Source of the DNA: Herbaspirillum rubrisubalbicans
GTDB taxonomy: Bacteria > Pseudomonadota > Gammaproteobacteria > Burkholderiales > Burkholderiaceae_D
Assembly (NCBI RefSeq): GCF_003719195.1
Contig: NZ_CP024996.1
Span: 2,232,001 to 2,296,000 of the forward strand
DNA length: 64,000 bases
Direction: 5' to 3'
Shown: in pieces, positions 53,216 through 62,462 of the stretch
Numbering within the stretch: position 1 is the first letter of the stretch
How the letters are laid out: each line of letters opens with the position of its first letter
Made by a program: the position numbers and the translations under genes
Notes under the pieces: model-generated
Seen by the model: the letters and a program-made list of their open reading frames with translations, nothing else
Told to the model about the DNA's origin: nothing
Database searches by the model: none

Positions 53216-54562
53216 TTGCCATTCACCTTCCGCTTCCCGCGCATTCCGGGTTTGCCCACCACGGCCACCGCGCCGTTCTGTCCCTCCGAAGTCTCGGGCT
53301 CGGTCCCGGTCCCACCCACTGCCTCGGTCTGGCAGAAGTTGCGCATCTATGTCGGCCCGGGGCTGCTGGTCTCGATCGGCTACATGGACCCCGGCAACTG
53401 GGCTACGTCCATCCAGGCCGGTTCGCAGTTCGGCTACCAGTTGCTGTTCGTGGTGATGCTCTCCAGCCTGGCGGCCATCGTGCTGCAATGCCTGTGCGCC
53501 CGGCTGGGTATTGCGACTGGCAAGGATCTGGCGGTGCATTCGCGCCAACACTATCCCCCGGCAGTGGGCAAGGGCATGTGGGTGCTGGCTGAACTGTCCA
53601 TCATCGCCTGCGACCTGGCCGAGGTGCTGGGCTGCGCACTGGCCTTCAATCTGCTGCTGGGCGTGTCCTTGCCGGTAGGGGTCTTGCTGACCGCGCTGGA
53701 TACCTTGATCGTGCTGGGTTTGAAGGGCAGGGGATTTCGTCAGGTAGAGGCCATCATCCTCGGGCTGGTGCTCACCATTGCCGCTTGCCTGCTGGCGCAA
53801 CTGGCCTTCGTCAAGGCCGACTGGCAGGAGGTCATGCAGGGCTTCGTGCCTTCGCTGCAGGCCATCTCCAGCCGCGAGCCGCTGTACCTGGCCATCGGCA
53901 TCATCGGCGCCACCGTGATGCCGCACAATCTCTACCTGCATTCGTCCATCGTCCAGACCCGCAGCGTGCGGCGCGATCCGGCTTCGCTGCTGGAGGCGGT
54001 GCGCTATACCCGCGTCGATACCACCGTCTCCTTGCTCATCGCCATGGTCATCAACGCCACCATCCTGATCCTGGCGGCGGCAGCCTTCCACAAGAGTGGC
54101 AATACCCAGGTGGCCGAGCTGGACCAGGCCTACCACCTGCTGGACCCGATCACCGGCTCGGCGCTGGCGGCGATCCTGTTTGGGGTGGGGCTGTTCGCCT
54201 CGGGCCAGAGTTCGACCTTCACCGGCACCATTGCCGGCCAGGTCATCATGGAAGGTTTCCTGAAGCTGAAGATTCCCTGCTGGCAGCGCCGCATCATCAC
54301 CCGCGCCCTGGCACTGGTGCCGGCGTTGATCGGGGTCTTGACGCTGGGCCCGCACTCCGTGGGCAAGCTGCTGGTGGCAAGCCAGGTAGTGCTGTCGCTG
54401 CAATTGCCCTTTGCCATGTATCCCCTGATTCGGCTTACCAGCCGCCGCGATCTGATGGGCGATCTGGTCAATCGCTGGTGGGTCAGTGCCGTGGCCTGGG
54501 GTTTGTTCGTAGCCATTTCAGCGGCCAACGTGTGGTTGGTGTGGCAGGTGTTTGCGGACTAG
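53216..54562 (+). CDS. mntH: NRAMP-family divalent metal/proton symporter MntH
   Basis: Takes up Mn2+ (and Fe2+). The 448-aa protein starts at a TTG with AGGGGAAA upstream. It has the first-helix metal motif DPGNWATS and the sixth-helix motif MPHNLYLHSS, plus ASGQSSTFTGTIAGQ. About 11 membrane segments are predicted. No clear MntR or Fur site was seen upstream. Confidence 0.93.
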   Translation: MPFTFRFPRIPGLPTTATAPFCPSEVSGSVPVPPTASVWQKLRIYVGPGLLVSIGYMDPGNWATSIQAGSQFGYQLLFVVMLSSLAAIVLQCLCARLGIATGKDLAVHSRQHYPPAVGKGMWVLAELSIIACDLAEVLGCALAFNLLLGVSLPVGVLLTALDTLIVLGLKGRGFRQVEAIILGLVLTIAACLLAQLAFVKADWQEVMQGFVPSLQAISSREPLYLAIGIIGATVMPHNLYLHSSIVQTRSVRRDPASLLEAVRYTRVDTTVSLLIAMVINATILILAAAAFHKSGNTQVAELDQAYHLLDPITGSALAAILFGVGLFASGQSSTFTGTIAGQVIMEGFLKLKIPCWQRRIITRALALVPALIGVLTLGPHSVGKLLVASQVVLSLQLPFAMYPLIRLTSRRDLMGDLVNRWWVSAVAWGLFVAISAANVWLVWQVFAD

Positions 54563-54584
54563 TGTGGAATTACTTGCGCATTAA

Positions 54585-54626
54585 ACTATCATGATTGATC
54601 TGGATTTGCGGCCTAATAATGATAGT
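54585..54626. promoter_or_regulatory. Inverted repeat before hipA-like gene, possible operator
   Basis: ACTATCAT (54585-54592) and ATGATAGT (54619-54626) form an 8-bp perfect inverted repeat 34 bases apart, about three helical turns. It lies immediately upstream of the toxin gene, in a region with weak promoter-like boxes. It is a natural candidate for binding by the HipB-like protein. Confidence 0.5.
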
Positions 54627-54637
54627 ATGATGTGTAT

Positions 54638-55927
54638 ATGAAGACCTCTTGCACACTTCAAGTTTATATCGACGGGGCCTGGCGGCAGGCCGGTGCGTTG
54701 TCGTTGACTGCGCCGGTCGAGCTGGGCATGGCGGCCTCGACTTACTTCATCTATGACGCCGTGCACTCCATCGATTACATGGGCAGGCGCGATGCCGCCG
54801 CCTTGTCGGTGAACCTGCCGGTGAGTTTTGAGAGCCTGAGTGAAGCGCGCTGGCCGGCTTGCCTGATCGACCTGCTGCCGCAAGGTTACGGCCGTGGCGA
54901 GCTGTTGCGGCAACTGGGTCTGGATGAACGGACCGAAGCCAGCGCGGATTGGCCACTGTTGTGTGCAGGCACGGGCAACCCCATCGGCAATATTCGCGTG
55001 CTGGAAGCCTGGGAATGGGCGCAGGCGCGCAGTGCGCCGCAGTTGCGTGGCTTCGCCGTGGAAGAAATCGCTGCGCGTTCGGAAGACTTCAACGAATACC
55101 TGGCGCAGCACGGCCTGTTTCTGGCGGGCTCATCGGGGGTACAGGGCGAGTGGCCCAAGATCCTGCTGACCCGCGCCCGTGATGGCTTGTTCTACCTGGA
55201 TCACGCCCTGCCCGATGAACTGGCCGAACGCCATTACATCGTCAAGTTCGGGCGTGGGCCCGATCCCGACCTGGCCGATATTCTGCGGCTGGAGGCTCCC
55301 TATATGAAACTGGCCGCTCACCTGGGCCTGAACGTCCATGCTGTGCTGGAACTGCACGGCAAGGCCTTGTTCATTCCCCGGTTCGACCGCGAAGTGCGGG
55401 GTGCACAGGTGCTACGCCATGCCCAGGAAAGCATCGCCTCCCTGTGCGGCGTCACCGGCTTTGCGGCCACGCCCACGCACAATGCCGCCTGTGCCCGGCT
55501 AGGGGAGGTTGCCACCGATCCGGTGACCGAGATCATCGAATATCTGAAGCGCGACATCGCCAACATCGTCCTGCGCAACAAGGACAATCACGCCCGCAAT
55601 ACCGCCATCCGGCGCGATGCGCAGGGACAGATCGGCTTGACGCCGCTGTTCGACTTTGCCCCGATGTGGCTGCATCCTGACGGCATTGCACGCCGCATGC
55701 GCTGGGAGCGCGATGACGGCGGTTCCCCGCAATGGGCCAGCGCCATCGAGCAGGCGTGCGAGGCTGCGCAGATCGACCAGGGACCGGTGAAGTCGGCCGT
55801 GCGTGAGATGGCTTGGCCACTGACTGACCTGTTGGACTACGGTCGCAGCCTGGGGATCGAGCCGACCTTCCTGGACCCGCTTGCCACTACGGTGGCGCAG
55901 GTACGGGCACAGCTGGAGGCGCTCTGA
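54638..55927 (+). CDS. HipA-family toxin kinase
   Basis: Serine/threonine kinase of the HipA type; E. coli HipA phosphorylates glutamyl-tRNA synthetase and causes growth arrest. The 429 aa have an N-terminal coupling region and the G-loop GSSGVQGEWPKILL. They also have the catalytic loop NIVLRNKDNHARNTAI with Asp and Asn, and LTPLFDFAPMW (metal-binding DFG-like). No ribosome site precedes the ATG at 54638 or the GTG two codons earlier. The stop directly abuts the HTH gene. Position before its antitoxin is reversed compared with E. coli hipBA. Confidence 0.85.
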   Translation: MKTSCTLQVYIDGAWRQAGALSLTAPVELGMAASTYFIYDAVHSIDYMGRRDAAALSVNLPVSFESLSEARWPACLIDLLPQGYGRGELLRQLGLDERTEASADWPLLCAGTGNPIGNIRVLEAWEWAQARSAPQLRGFAVEEIAARSEDFNEYLAQHGLFLAGSSGVQGEWPKILLTRARDGLFYLDHALPDELAERHYIVKFGRGPDPDLADILRLEAPYMKLAAHLGLNVHAVLELHGKALFIPRFDREVRGAQVLRHAQESIASLCGVTGFAATPTHNAACARLGEVATDPVTEIIEYLKRDIANIVLRNKDNHARNTAIRRDAQGQIGLTPLFDFAPMWLHPDGIARRMRWERDDGGSPQWASAIEQACEAAQIDQGPVKSAVREMAWPLTDLLDYGRSLGIEPTFLDPLATTVAQVRAQLEAL

Positions 55928-56215
55928 ATGGATAAACGTTTCAAGCCCCTGAGCGCCATTGAGCAAATGGAAGAGCGGCGTGCACTCTTCGATGAACTGG
56001 CGGCCAATCCGACCTTGCCGGTCCCGGCCGTGGTCCGCAAGATTCGCACCACCTTGCGCCTGACCATCGCCGAATACGCCAAGCTGTGCGGCGTCTCCGC
56101 CCGCACGCTGCAAGACATCGAGCGGGGCGAATCCAGCCCCACGCTGGCGACCGCCGAGAAGCTGCTCAAGCCGGTCGGCATGAGCGTGGGTGCAGTTGCA
56201 CGCAAGCGCCCATGA
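55928..56215 (+). CDS. HipB-like HTH antitoxin
   Basis: A 95-aa XRE-type DNA-binding protein (LTIAEYAKLCGVSARTLQDIERGESSP, middle part, residues 46-72) likely to repress the operon and neutralise the HipA-like kinase. The ATG is in the base right after the toxin stop codon, so it is translated by re-initiation. It has a longer N-terminal helix than E. coli HipB. The last bases overlap the T-run of the facing operon's terminator. Confidence 0.82.
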   Translation: MDKRFKPLSAIEQMEERRALFDELAANPTLPVPAVVRKIRTTLRLTIAEYAKLCGVSARTLQDIERGESSPTLATAEKLLKPVGMSVGAVARKRP

Positions 56216-56218
56216 AAA

Positions 56219-56242
56219 AGGCGACCTGCTGCCAGGTCGCCT
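56219..56242 (-). terminator. Terminator of the aaeA-like operon
   Basis: 10-bp stem AGGCGACCTG/CAGGTCGCCT with CTGC loop, followed leftward by CTTTTTC. It ends the leftward efflux operon 28 bases past its stop and lies 4 bases beyond the rightward HTH gene, so it may serve both. Confidence 0.8.
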
Positions 56243-56270
56243 CATTCTGCCATCTCGTTTCTTCAGGCCA

Positions 56271-57245
56271 TCAGTTCTTGGCCACAGCCTGCTGCTTGCC
56301 ACTGCCCGGCTCCAACACCACCGTACAAGTCAGACCAGAAGCCAACAGCACGTTCTCAGGCACCTTGTCCAGGTGGATGCGCACCGGGATGCGCTGGGCC
56401 AGTCGCACCCAGTTGAAGGTCGGATTCACATCGGCGGTCAGTTCGCGGCTTTGCGGGTTGTCGCGGTCGTAGATGCCGCGAGCGATGCTGTCGACATGTC
56501 CTTCCATGGTGGCGCCGTTGATCAACTGGATCTTGGCATGGTCGCCGATGGACAAGAGCGGCAGCTTGGTTTCCTCGAAATAGGCATAGACCCAGAAGGA
56601 GTGGCTGTCGATCACCGCGATCTTGGCCGCGCCTGCGGTCGCATAGTCGCCACGGCGCACGTTCAGGTTGGTGATGTAGCCATCCACCGGTGAAAACACC
56701 TTGGTGCGTTCCAGGTTCAGCTTGGCCGTATCGCGTTGCGACAGGGCGGCCTGATATTGCGCCTGGGCGCCTTGCAGTTGGGCCTGGGCGGCTTCCAGCT
56801 GGGCTTGCGAGGCGGTGACCTGACTGCCGGCGTCTTCCCGCGCTTCGCGCGAGACCACCAGCGCATCGACGTCGGCACGGCGGCGTGCCTGGGCGCGGCG
56901 CATGTTCAGGTCGGCGCGACGGGCTTCCACTTCGGCCTTGCGTACCTCCAGATCGGCCTTGCGGGCGGTCACGGCGGCTTCAGCCTGCTGCAGCGCCAGC
57001 GTATAGCGGGCCGGGTCGATTTCCATCAGCAGATCGCCTTTCTTGACCAACTGGTTGTCGCGCACCGGCAGGGCCACCACCTGGCCCGAGACATCGGGCG
57101 CGATGTTGACCACGTCGGCACGCACGCGGCCGTCACGGGTCCAGGGCGAATGCATGTAGTGCTGCCACAGGCTCCAGGCCAGCAGGATGGCCACAAGGAA
57201 AATCACCAAGGTGATGAGGACACGGAAAATCGATTTGACCGGCAT
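56271..57245 (-). CDS. HlyD-family efflux periplasmic adaptor, AaeA/EmrA-like
   Basis: Membrane-fusion protein linking an inner-membrane pump with an outer-membrane channel. The 324 aa have an N-terminal membrane helix (residues 8-27), then WTRDGRVRADVVNIAPDVSG and VKKGDLLMEIDPA (lipoyl halves). A long Ala/Gln/Arg/Glu coiled coil (85-180) and the closing VFSPVDGYITNLNVRRGDY follow. With DUF1656 and AaeB-like neighbours it forms an aromatic-acid exporter of the Aae type. Confidence 0.9.
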   Translation of the reverse strand: MPVKSIFRVLITLVIFLVAILLAWSLWQHYMHSPWTRDGRVRADVVNIAPDVSGQVVALPVRDNQLVKKGDLLMEIDPARYTLALQQAEAAVTARKADLEVRKAEVEARRADLNMRRAQARRRADVDALVVSREAREDAGSQVTASQAQLEAAQAQLQGAQAQYQAALSQRDTAKLNLERTKVFSPVDGYITNLNVRRGDYATAGAAKIAVIDSHSFWVYAYFEETKLPLLSIGDHAKIQLINGATMEGHVDSIARGIYDRDNPQSRELTADVNPTFNWVRLAQRIPVRIHLDKVPENVLLASGLTCTVVLEPGSGKQQAVAKN

Positions 57246-57312
57246 GATGAACTACTCCTGAATGTTTCTTTATCTTTTCGTAAGCGATTGGGTGGGGCAG
57301 GCAGGCGCCGCT

Positions 57313-57513
57313 TCAGCGATAGACCGCCAGCCCCAGCAAGGCCGCCAGGCAGACGAACAGGCTGACCCTGAACAGTGCCGGGTGCCAGGTCAGTTCGTAG
57401 AAGCCCAGCCGTACCAGCACGCGGTCGGCCAGCATGGCGATGACAGCCGCGCCGATGGCCAGCAGCAGCACCGTCGGGATGTAGGCGTCGAAGAAGGAAA
57501 TCTCACGTGGCAT
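57313..57513 (-). CDS. DUF1656 small membrane protein (AaeX-like)
   Basis: A 66-aa protein with two membrane helices starting MPREISFFDAYIPTV. DUF1656 proteins regularly accompany AaeA/AaeB-type efflux genes, but their action is unknown. The ATG lies within the end of the AaeB-like gene (11-base overlap). The frame continues upstream but without conservation. Confidence 0.88.
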   Translation of the reverse strand: MPREISFFDAYIPTVLLLAIGAAVIAMLADRVLVRLGFYELTWHPALFRVSLFVCLAALLGLAVYR

Positions 57514-59710
57514 GGTGCGCTCCCGTTGTGTTGGTCTTGGCCCCGCCCGCGCGCATGGTATGCAGCGGCGATTGTTCATCGAGCAGGGCGGTACGGATGA
57601 AATGCAGGTAACTCAAGGTGCGTTGCAGGCGATGGCGTTCGCTGCGTTCGCGGTAGTGCGGGCCGATGGTGGTCTGGACTTCGACGATAGTGGCGTCGTT
57701 GGCTGCCAGGGCTGCCTCCAGCGTCGCCACCGAGGGCTCGGCAAAGAGCGCCGGAATGGTCTGGCGCAGACGGTTCAGGGCGGCATAGGCGGAGGCTGGC
57801 AACAAATCCGGGGTTTCAGTACGAATGCCATGCAGTTCGGTGCGCAGTTCGATGATGGCGTGTCCCACTTCCAGCGTGGCAAACATCCAGCCCAGCGCCT
57901 TCTGCCGCAGCAGCGGGCGGCTGCCGGTAAAGAGCGTGATCTGGTGCATCAGGTCGCGCGTGCCGCTTTCGAACTTCAGGGCCAGATGGCCTAGCTTGCC
58001 GAAGCAGGCATCCACTACCTGCTTGCGCAACTGCTTCTCCAGCACCCGCACGGTCCAGTCGGTGGTGGGCGGCAACAGCACCATGAAGGCCACGGCCGTG
58101 ACCAGCAGTGACACCACCAGGGCTACTGATTCATTGATGTAGCCGGCAGCATTGAAATGGGCAAAGTTGTCCGGCACCGCCAGGAAGGGGAAGAAAATGC
58201 ATATCCCCAGGCCATGACCGGCCCATTTGGGTTTGGTGGTCAGCAACACCGCCAGCATCAGCACCGGCGTCAAGGCGCTGGCCAGCATCCAATAGCCATC
58301 CAGGCGCGGCAGGATGTGGAAGGTATAGATGTAGCCCGCCACCGCCGCAAAGAGTACGCCGATGACGACCGTGCGCGTGGCCTTGGCCGGGTCGGGGGCG
58401 GCCGAGGTGATGGCGCAGAAGGCCGCGGCGTTGAGCACGGCCACGTCGCCGCTGGGCCAGCCGCTGGCGATCCAGAACGCCGACAGGCCCAACATGACGA
58501 GGGCGGCACGGGCACCGGCGATGAGCGCGGTGGTCATGCTGGTCTTGGGAGCGTAGGAGTGTTCCCATTGCTCGCGCTCGTGGTGGCGCTGGTTCAACGA
58601 GGCATAGGTCAGGGTGTAGGCGTGCAGTTCCTCGATGACGCGGTAGAGCAGCTCGGAGGCGGTATCGAAGTCCAGCAGGGCGCTGTCGCTCTGGCACTGG
58701 TCGGCCAGCGTGCCACGGGTGGCGCGCACCCGGCGCGGCAGTTCGTGCTTGAAGGCGTCCAGCTTCAAGGCGGCGTCGGCGGCATCGACTGCACTCATGA
58801 CCGGCTCGCCGCTGGCGCGGGTGAGCAGCGGCTGCACTTGGCGGAAGTAGGGCGAGATCGCTGCGATCACTACCTGTGCACTGGGGGCCGGGTTGGCGTG
58901 CAGGCGGTTCATCAATTGGTGCAAGGCGTGCACGCGCGTGGACAAGGCCATGAATTCGCTATTCATGCGGGTCAGGCGACCACTGCGCACGCGCACTTCC
59001 GGGTCTTCGAAGATGGCTGCGCTGCGCAGGGCTTCCAGACCGATGATGTCGCCCACGAAGCGAGCATTGGTGGCTTCCAGTTGCTGGCGGTCGGCAGTGC
59101 CGCCCAGAGTGGCGCTGACCAGGTCGACGAAGGCCGTGAAGCGGCCGCGGATGATGCGCACCAGGCTGGGCGCGCTGGCCTGCGGGAACACCAGCGCACT
59201 GACCAGACCCACGCAGACGATGCCGACCATGATCTCGGTGACCCGTGTCATCACCGAGTCGAAGGTGGTGGCCGGATGCAGGGCGGCTGGCAGGCCGATC
59301 AGTGCCACCGTGTAGCCCGACAGCACGAAGCCATACGAGCGGAAGTTACGGTAGTGCGCCGAGCCCACCGTACACAGGCCGATCCACAAGGCCGAGGCCA
59401 GCAGGAACAGTTCGGGCGTCTGTGCAAACAGGTCGACGAAGAGCACGATGGCCGCCGAGCCGACCAGGGTGCCGATGACCCGGTAGAAGCTCTTGGCCAG
59501 GATCATGCCGCTTTGCGGCTGCATGACGATGAACACCGTGATGAGCGCCGAGCGCGGCGACTCCAGGTCCAGTCCGTAGCCGATGCCCAGCGCCAGCAGA
59601 CCGGCGAAGACCATCTTGAAGACATATACCCAGGTCGGTGCTTCGCTGCGCCACCAGTCGCTGGCGGCTTCGCGTAGCTGGGCCTTGAGGGGCAGGGTAG
59701 GGGTAGTCAT
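57503..59710 (-). CDS. FusC/AaeB-family inner-membrane efflux transporter
   Basis: A 735-aa pump subunit of the aromatic-acid exporter/FUSC family. Two blocks of membrane helices (about residues 25-180 and 390-530) are each followed by a soluble helical domain. RSALITVFIVMQPQSGMILAKS (in part) is the family signature. It probably exports hydroxylated aromatic acids with the AaeA-like adaptor and NodT-like channel. Its start overlaps the channel gene stop by 4 bases. Confidence 0.9.
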   Translation of the reverse strand: MTTPTLPLKAQLREAASDWWRSEAPTWVYVFKMVFAGLLALGIGYGLDLESPRSALITVFIVMQPQSGMILAKSFYRVIGTLVGSAAIVLFVDLFAQTPELFLLASALWIGLCTVGSAHYRNFRSYGFVLSGYTVALIGLPAALHPATTFDSVMTRVTEIMVGIVCVGLVSALVFPQASAPSLVRIIRGRFTAFVDLVSATLGGTADRQQLEATNARFVGDIIGLEALRSAAIFEDPEVRVRSGRLTRMNSEFMALSTRVHALHQLMNRLHANPAPSAQVVIAAISPYFRQVQPLLTRASGEPVMSAVDAADAALKLDAFKHELPRRVRATRGTLADQCQSDSALLDFDTASELLYRVIEELHAYTLTYASLNQRHHEREQWEHSYAPKTSMTTALIAGARAALVMLGLSAFWIASGWPSGDVAVLNAAAFCAITSAAPDPAKATRTVVIGVLFAAVAGYIYTFHILPRLDGYWMLASALTPVLMLAVLLTTKPKWAGHGLGICIFFPFLAVPDNFAHFNAAGYINESVALVVSLLVTAVAFMVLLPPTTDWTVRVLEKQLRKQVVDACFGKLGHLALKFESGTRDLMHQITLFTGSRPLLRQKALGWMFATLEVGHAIIELRTELHGIRTETPDLLPASAYAALNRLRQTIPALFAEPSVATLEAALAANDATIVEVQTTIGPHYRERSERHRLQRTLSYLHFIRTALLDEQSPLHTMRAGGAKTNTTGAHHAT

Positions 59711-61206
59711 CGCGCCGCTACCTTGGCCGGCTCGGCTGCCGTGGTTGCGGCAGCGCTGGGCGTCTCAGGGCCATTGTCCATGCCACCCCCCAGTGCCGTT
59801 TGCAAGGCCGCATAGGCCGCCAGGCGCTGGGCCTGCAATTGCTGCACGATCTGTTGCTGGCGCAGCCATTGGGTCTGCGCGTGCAAGACATTGAGGTAGT
59901 CGGTTAGGCCTCGCTGGTAGGCGCGGGTGGCGATGTCCACGCTCTTTTGCGCGGCGCGCACCGATTCTTGCGCCTGCTGTTGCTGGCGCGCCACCGATTG
60001 CAGCGTGACAACCTGGTCGGAGATGCCCTTCAAGGCTTGCGACAGCAAGGCATTGTAGTGCTCCACCTCGATGTCGTAGCCGGCGCTGGCCGCACCCAGT
60101 TGGCCACGCAGGCGGCCACCTTCGAAGATCGGCAGCGAGATGGCCGGGCCGTAAGTGGTCTGCAGGTTGGGCGCCGAGAGGAAGGAGAACAAGCCACCAC
60201 CAGCGGCGGCCGGGCCGATGCCGGCCAGCAAGTTGAGGTTGGGGTAGAAGGCCGCCTTGGCCACCGAAATGCCCTTGGCGGCGGCTTCCACGCGCCAGCG
60301 TGCGGCGCTGATATCGGGGCGGCGGCCCACCAGGTCGGCCGGCAGGGCGCTGGGCAGGCCGATGGCGGTATGCAGGGCCATGCCGGGGCGCGTGACGCCG
60401 TCGGCCGCGCCCGGGCCTTCACCCAGCAGGGCCGCCAACTGGTTGCGGATCAACGCGATGTTTTCCTGCAGGGCTTCGATCTGGCGCCGGGTTTCCGGCA
60501 AAGGGGCTTCGGCCTGGGTAATGTCCAATTGGGTGCCGAGGCCACCATTGAAGCGGCGGCGGGCCAGGTCGAGAATCTTCTGCTCTTCCTTGAGCATGGC
60601 TTCGGTGTTGTCCAGCAAGCCGTATTGCAGGGCCAACTGCACATAGGTGCGCACCACGTTGCCTTCCAGGTCGAGCTGCGCGGCACGGGCGTCGGCGGCG
60701 ACCGCGTGCATTTCATCCTGGGCGCGCAGGGTGGTGTTCTTGTTGCGGTCCCACAGGTCGACGTTATAGGACAGGCCCAGCGTGGCGGTGTTGTTCCAGG
60801 TCAGTTTGTCGCGGAAGGCGGCGCCGTAATAGACGTTGTCGGACCAGTCCTTGCGGCCTACCGCCACATCCAGCTGGGCATTGGGCAATTCGCCGGCATG
60901 GGCCACCACCGCCATGGACTGGGCCTGGCGCACACGGGCTGCGGCCACTGCCATGCTGGGGTTGCCGGCCACGGCGCGCTTGACCAGTTGATCCAGTTGC
61001 GTATCGCCATACACCTGCCACCAGGTGCGTTGCGGCCAGCCGGCTTCGCTGGCAGTCTGGCGGATGGCCTGGCCGGCGTCGAGCACGGCAACGTCGCGCA
61101 CCTGGGCTTGCGGCTTTATACCACCCTGGTCGGCGCAGCCAGCCATTGTCAGCGAAAGCGCAATGACGGTCAGCGCCGGTAACGTGGAGAAGGCAATACG
61201 TTTCAT
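59707..61206 (-). CDS. NodT-family outer-membrane efflux lipoprotein
   Basis: TolC-like channel of the RND/NodT type. The 499 aa start MKRIAFSTLPALTVIALSLT with lipobox LTMAGC, so it is lipid-anchored. Two coiled-coil repeats with Gln/Ala-rich helices follow, including QLDITQAEAPLPETRRQIEAL and AKAAFYPNLNLLAGIG. The ATG with a GGGGG site is chosen. First gene of the leftward operon NodT-AaeB-DUF1656-AaeA. Confidence 0.92.
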   Translation of the reverse strand: MKRIAFSTLPALTVIALSLTMAGCADQGGIKPQAQVRDVAVLDAGQAIRQTASEAGWPQRTWWQVYGDTQLDQLVKRAVAGNPSMAVAAARVRQAQSMAVVAHAGELPNAQLDVAVGRKDWSDNVYYGAAFRDKLTWNNTATLGLSYNVDLWDRNKNTTLRAQDEMHAVAADARAAQLDLEGNVVRTYVQLALQYGLLDNTEAMLKEEQKILDLARRRFNGGLGTQLDITQAEAPLPETRRQIEALQENIALIRNQLAALLGEGPGAADGVTRPGMALHTAIGLPSALPADLVGRRPDISAARWRVEAAAKGISVAKAAFYPNLNLLAGIGPAAAGGGLFSFLSAPNLQTTYGPAISLPIFEGGRLRGQLGAASAGYDIEVEHYNALLSQALKGISDQVVTLQSVARQQQQAQESVRAAQKSVDIATRAYQRGLTDYLNVLHAQTQWLRQQQIVQQLQAQRLAAYAALQTALGGGMDNGPETPSAAATTAAEPAKVAAR

Positions 61207-61454
61207 GGAATTACCCCCAAATATGCAAATATCAGAAGGGATGTATTCTATTTTGTAATTATTTTCGAAAAAATCCGGTATTTCGCAATTATTTATCTCT
61301 ATATAAGCAATAATGATTGCACCAATCTGGGTAACAATGCTCTCATCGGGCATTGCGCCTGGACGCTTGCAATAGCTCAATGTCTGATCCAGGCCTTCGC
61401 ATTGAGTTGTACTTTTTAGTTGTAATTCTTGGTTGTATTAGTCATAGGAAACCA
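61207..61454. other. AT-rich divergent promoter region of the efflux operon and LysR gene
   Basis: 248 bases, strongly A/T-rich around 61220-61320. It contains GCAAT-N4-ATTGC at 61307-61320, a perfect short dyad of the type LysR regulators use, and ATAT-N4-ATAT at 61221-61232. No clear coding frame. Confidence 0.6.
61307..61320. promoter_or_regulatory. Candidate LysR-type operator
   Basis: Perfect dyad GCAAT-AATG-ATTGC between the divergent LysR gene and the efflux operon. A related half GCAATTATT lies about 20 bases to the left, which could form the activation subsite. Confidence 0.4.
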
Positions 61455-62435
61455 ATGGATACCCTGCAAAACATGCGCGTCTTCACGCGTGTGGTCGAGG
61501 CTGGCAGTTTTACCCAGGCGGCCCAGCAGATGGGCTTGACTACGGCCCATGTCTCGCGCGCGGTGGCTGATCTGGAGCGCCACCTGCGGACCCGCCTGAT
61601 GAACCGTACCACGCGCCGCATTGCCCTGACCGAGGCGGGCGAACGTTATTTGCTGCGTTGCCAGCAGATCATGTCCTATGTTGATGAGGCCGAGGCCGAG
61701 GCCAGTGCGGCCTACGTCAAGCCGTCCGGGCGCCTGCGCATCCATGCCATGACCAGCTTCGGCCAGCGCTACGTGATTCCCTCCATTTCGGGCTATCACA
61801 AACGTTACCCGGATGTGGCGGTGGAGTTGACGTTGGCCCAGCGCATTCCCGACATGCTGGAAGAGGGCTACGACGTCTCGCTGGTGCTGGCGCGTGAATT
61901 GCCCGATTCCGGCCTGATCTACCGCCAGCTCGGTACCACCTTCAGCATGTTGTGTGCGGCCCCGGCCTACCTGGATAAATACGGGGTACCGCAGCAGCCG
62001 GCCGATCTGCTCCATCATTCCTGCCTGCAGTTGGTGAGCCCTATTTCCCCGTTGGACGAATGGGCGCTGGAGGGGCCGGAGGGGGCGTCGGTAATCGCCG
62101 TGAAGAGCTATTTCCAGGTCAACGTGGCCGAAGCCATGCTCACCGCCGTGCGCGAAGGCATGGGGATCGGCGTGCTGCCGATCTATTCGGCCGTGGATGC
62201 TTTGCGCGCGGGGACCATCGTGCGGGTGTTGCCGCAGCATCGCTTGCAGAACATGGGCGTGTATGCGCTGTATCCTTCACGTCAGTATCTGGACGCCAAG
62301 ATCAGCACCTGGGTAGACTGGATGCACGAAACAGTGGACAAGACCTTGCAGGAAGACCATCAGGCGCTGGAACGCCTGGGCAGCCTGCGCGAGGAAATGC
62401 AGGGACTGGCTGCACGCGGCGCGACGCTGGTCTAA
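61455..62435 (+). CDS. LysR-family transcriptional regulator (AaeR-like)
   Basis: Probable aromatic-acid-responsive activator of the divergent efflux operon. The 326 aa have an N-terminal helix-turn-helix (MDTLQNMRVFTRVVEAGSFT, AAQQMGLTTAHVSRAVADLE) and a type-2 periplasmic-binding-like effector domain (about 90-295). The N-terminal pattern belongs to the AaeR/DmlR-like group. An AGGA site precedes the ATG. crcB follows after 27 bases. Confidence 0.92.
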   Translation: MDTLQNMRVFTRVVEAGSFTQAAQQMGLTTAHVSRAVADLERHLRTRLMNRTTRRIALTEAGERYLLRCQQIMSYVDEAEAEASAAYVKPSGRLRIHAMTSFGQRYVIPSISGYHKRYPDVAVELTLAQRIPDMLEEGYDVSLVLARELPDSGLIYRQLGTTFSMLCAAPAYLDKYGVPQQPADLLHHSCLQLVSPISPLDEWALEGPEGASVIAVKSYFQVNVAEAMLTAVREGMGIGVLPIYSAVDALRAGTIVRVLPQHRLQNMGVYALYPSRQYLDAKISTWVDWMHETVDKTLQEDHQALERLGSLREEMQGLAARGATLV

Positions 62436-62462
62436 TCAATCAAGGCAATCAAGGAGACCGCA

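Noticed and set aside
62436..62462. Fluoride riboswitch upstream of crcB
   Set aside because: Only 27 bases separate crcB from the LysR gene and no pseudoknot-like motif is visible.
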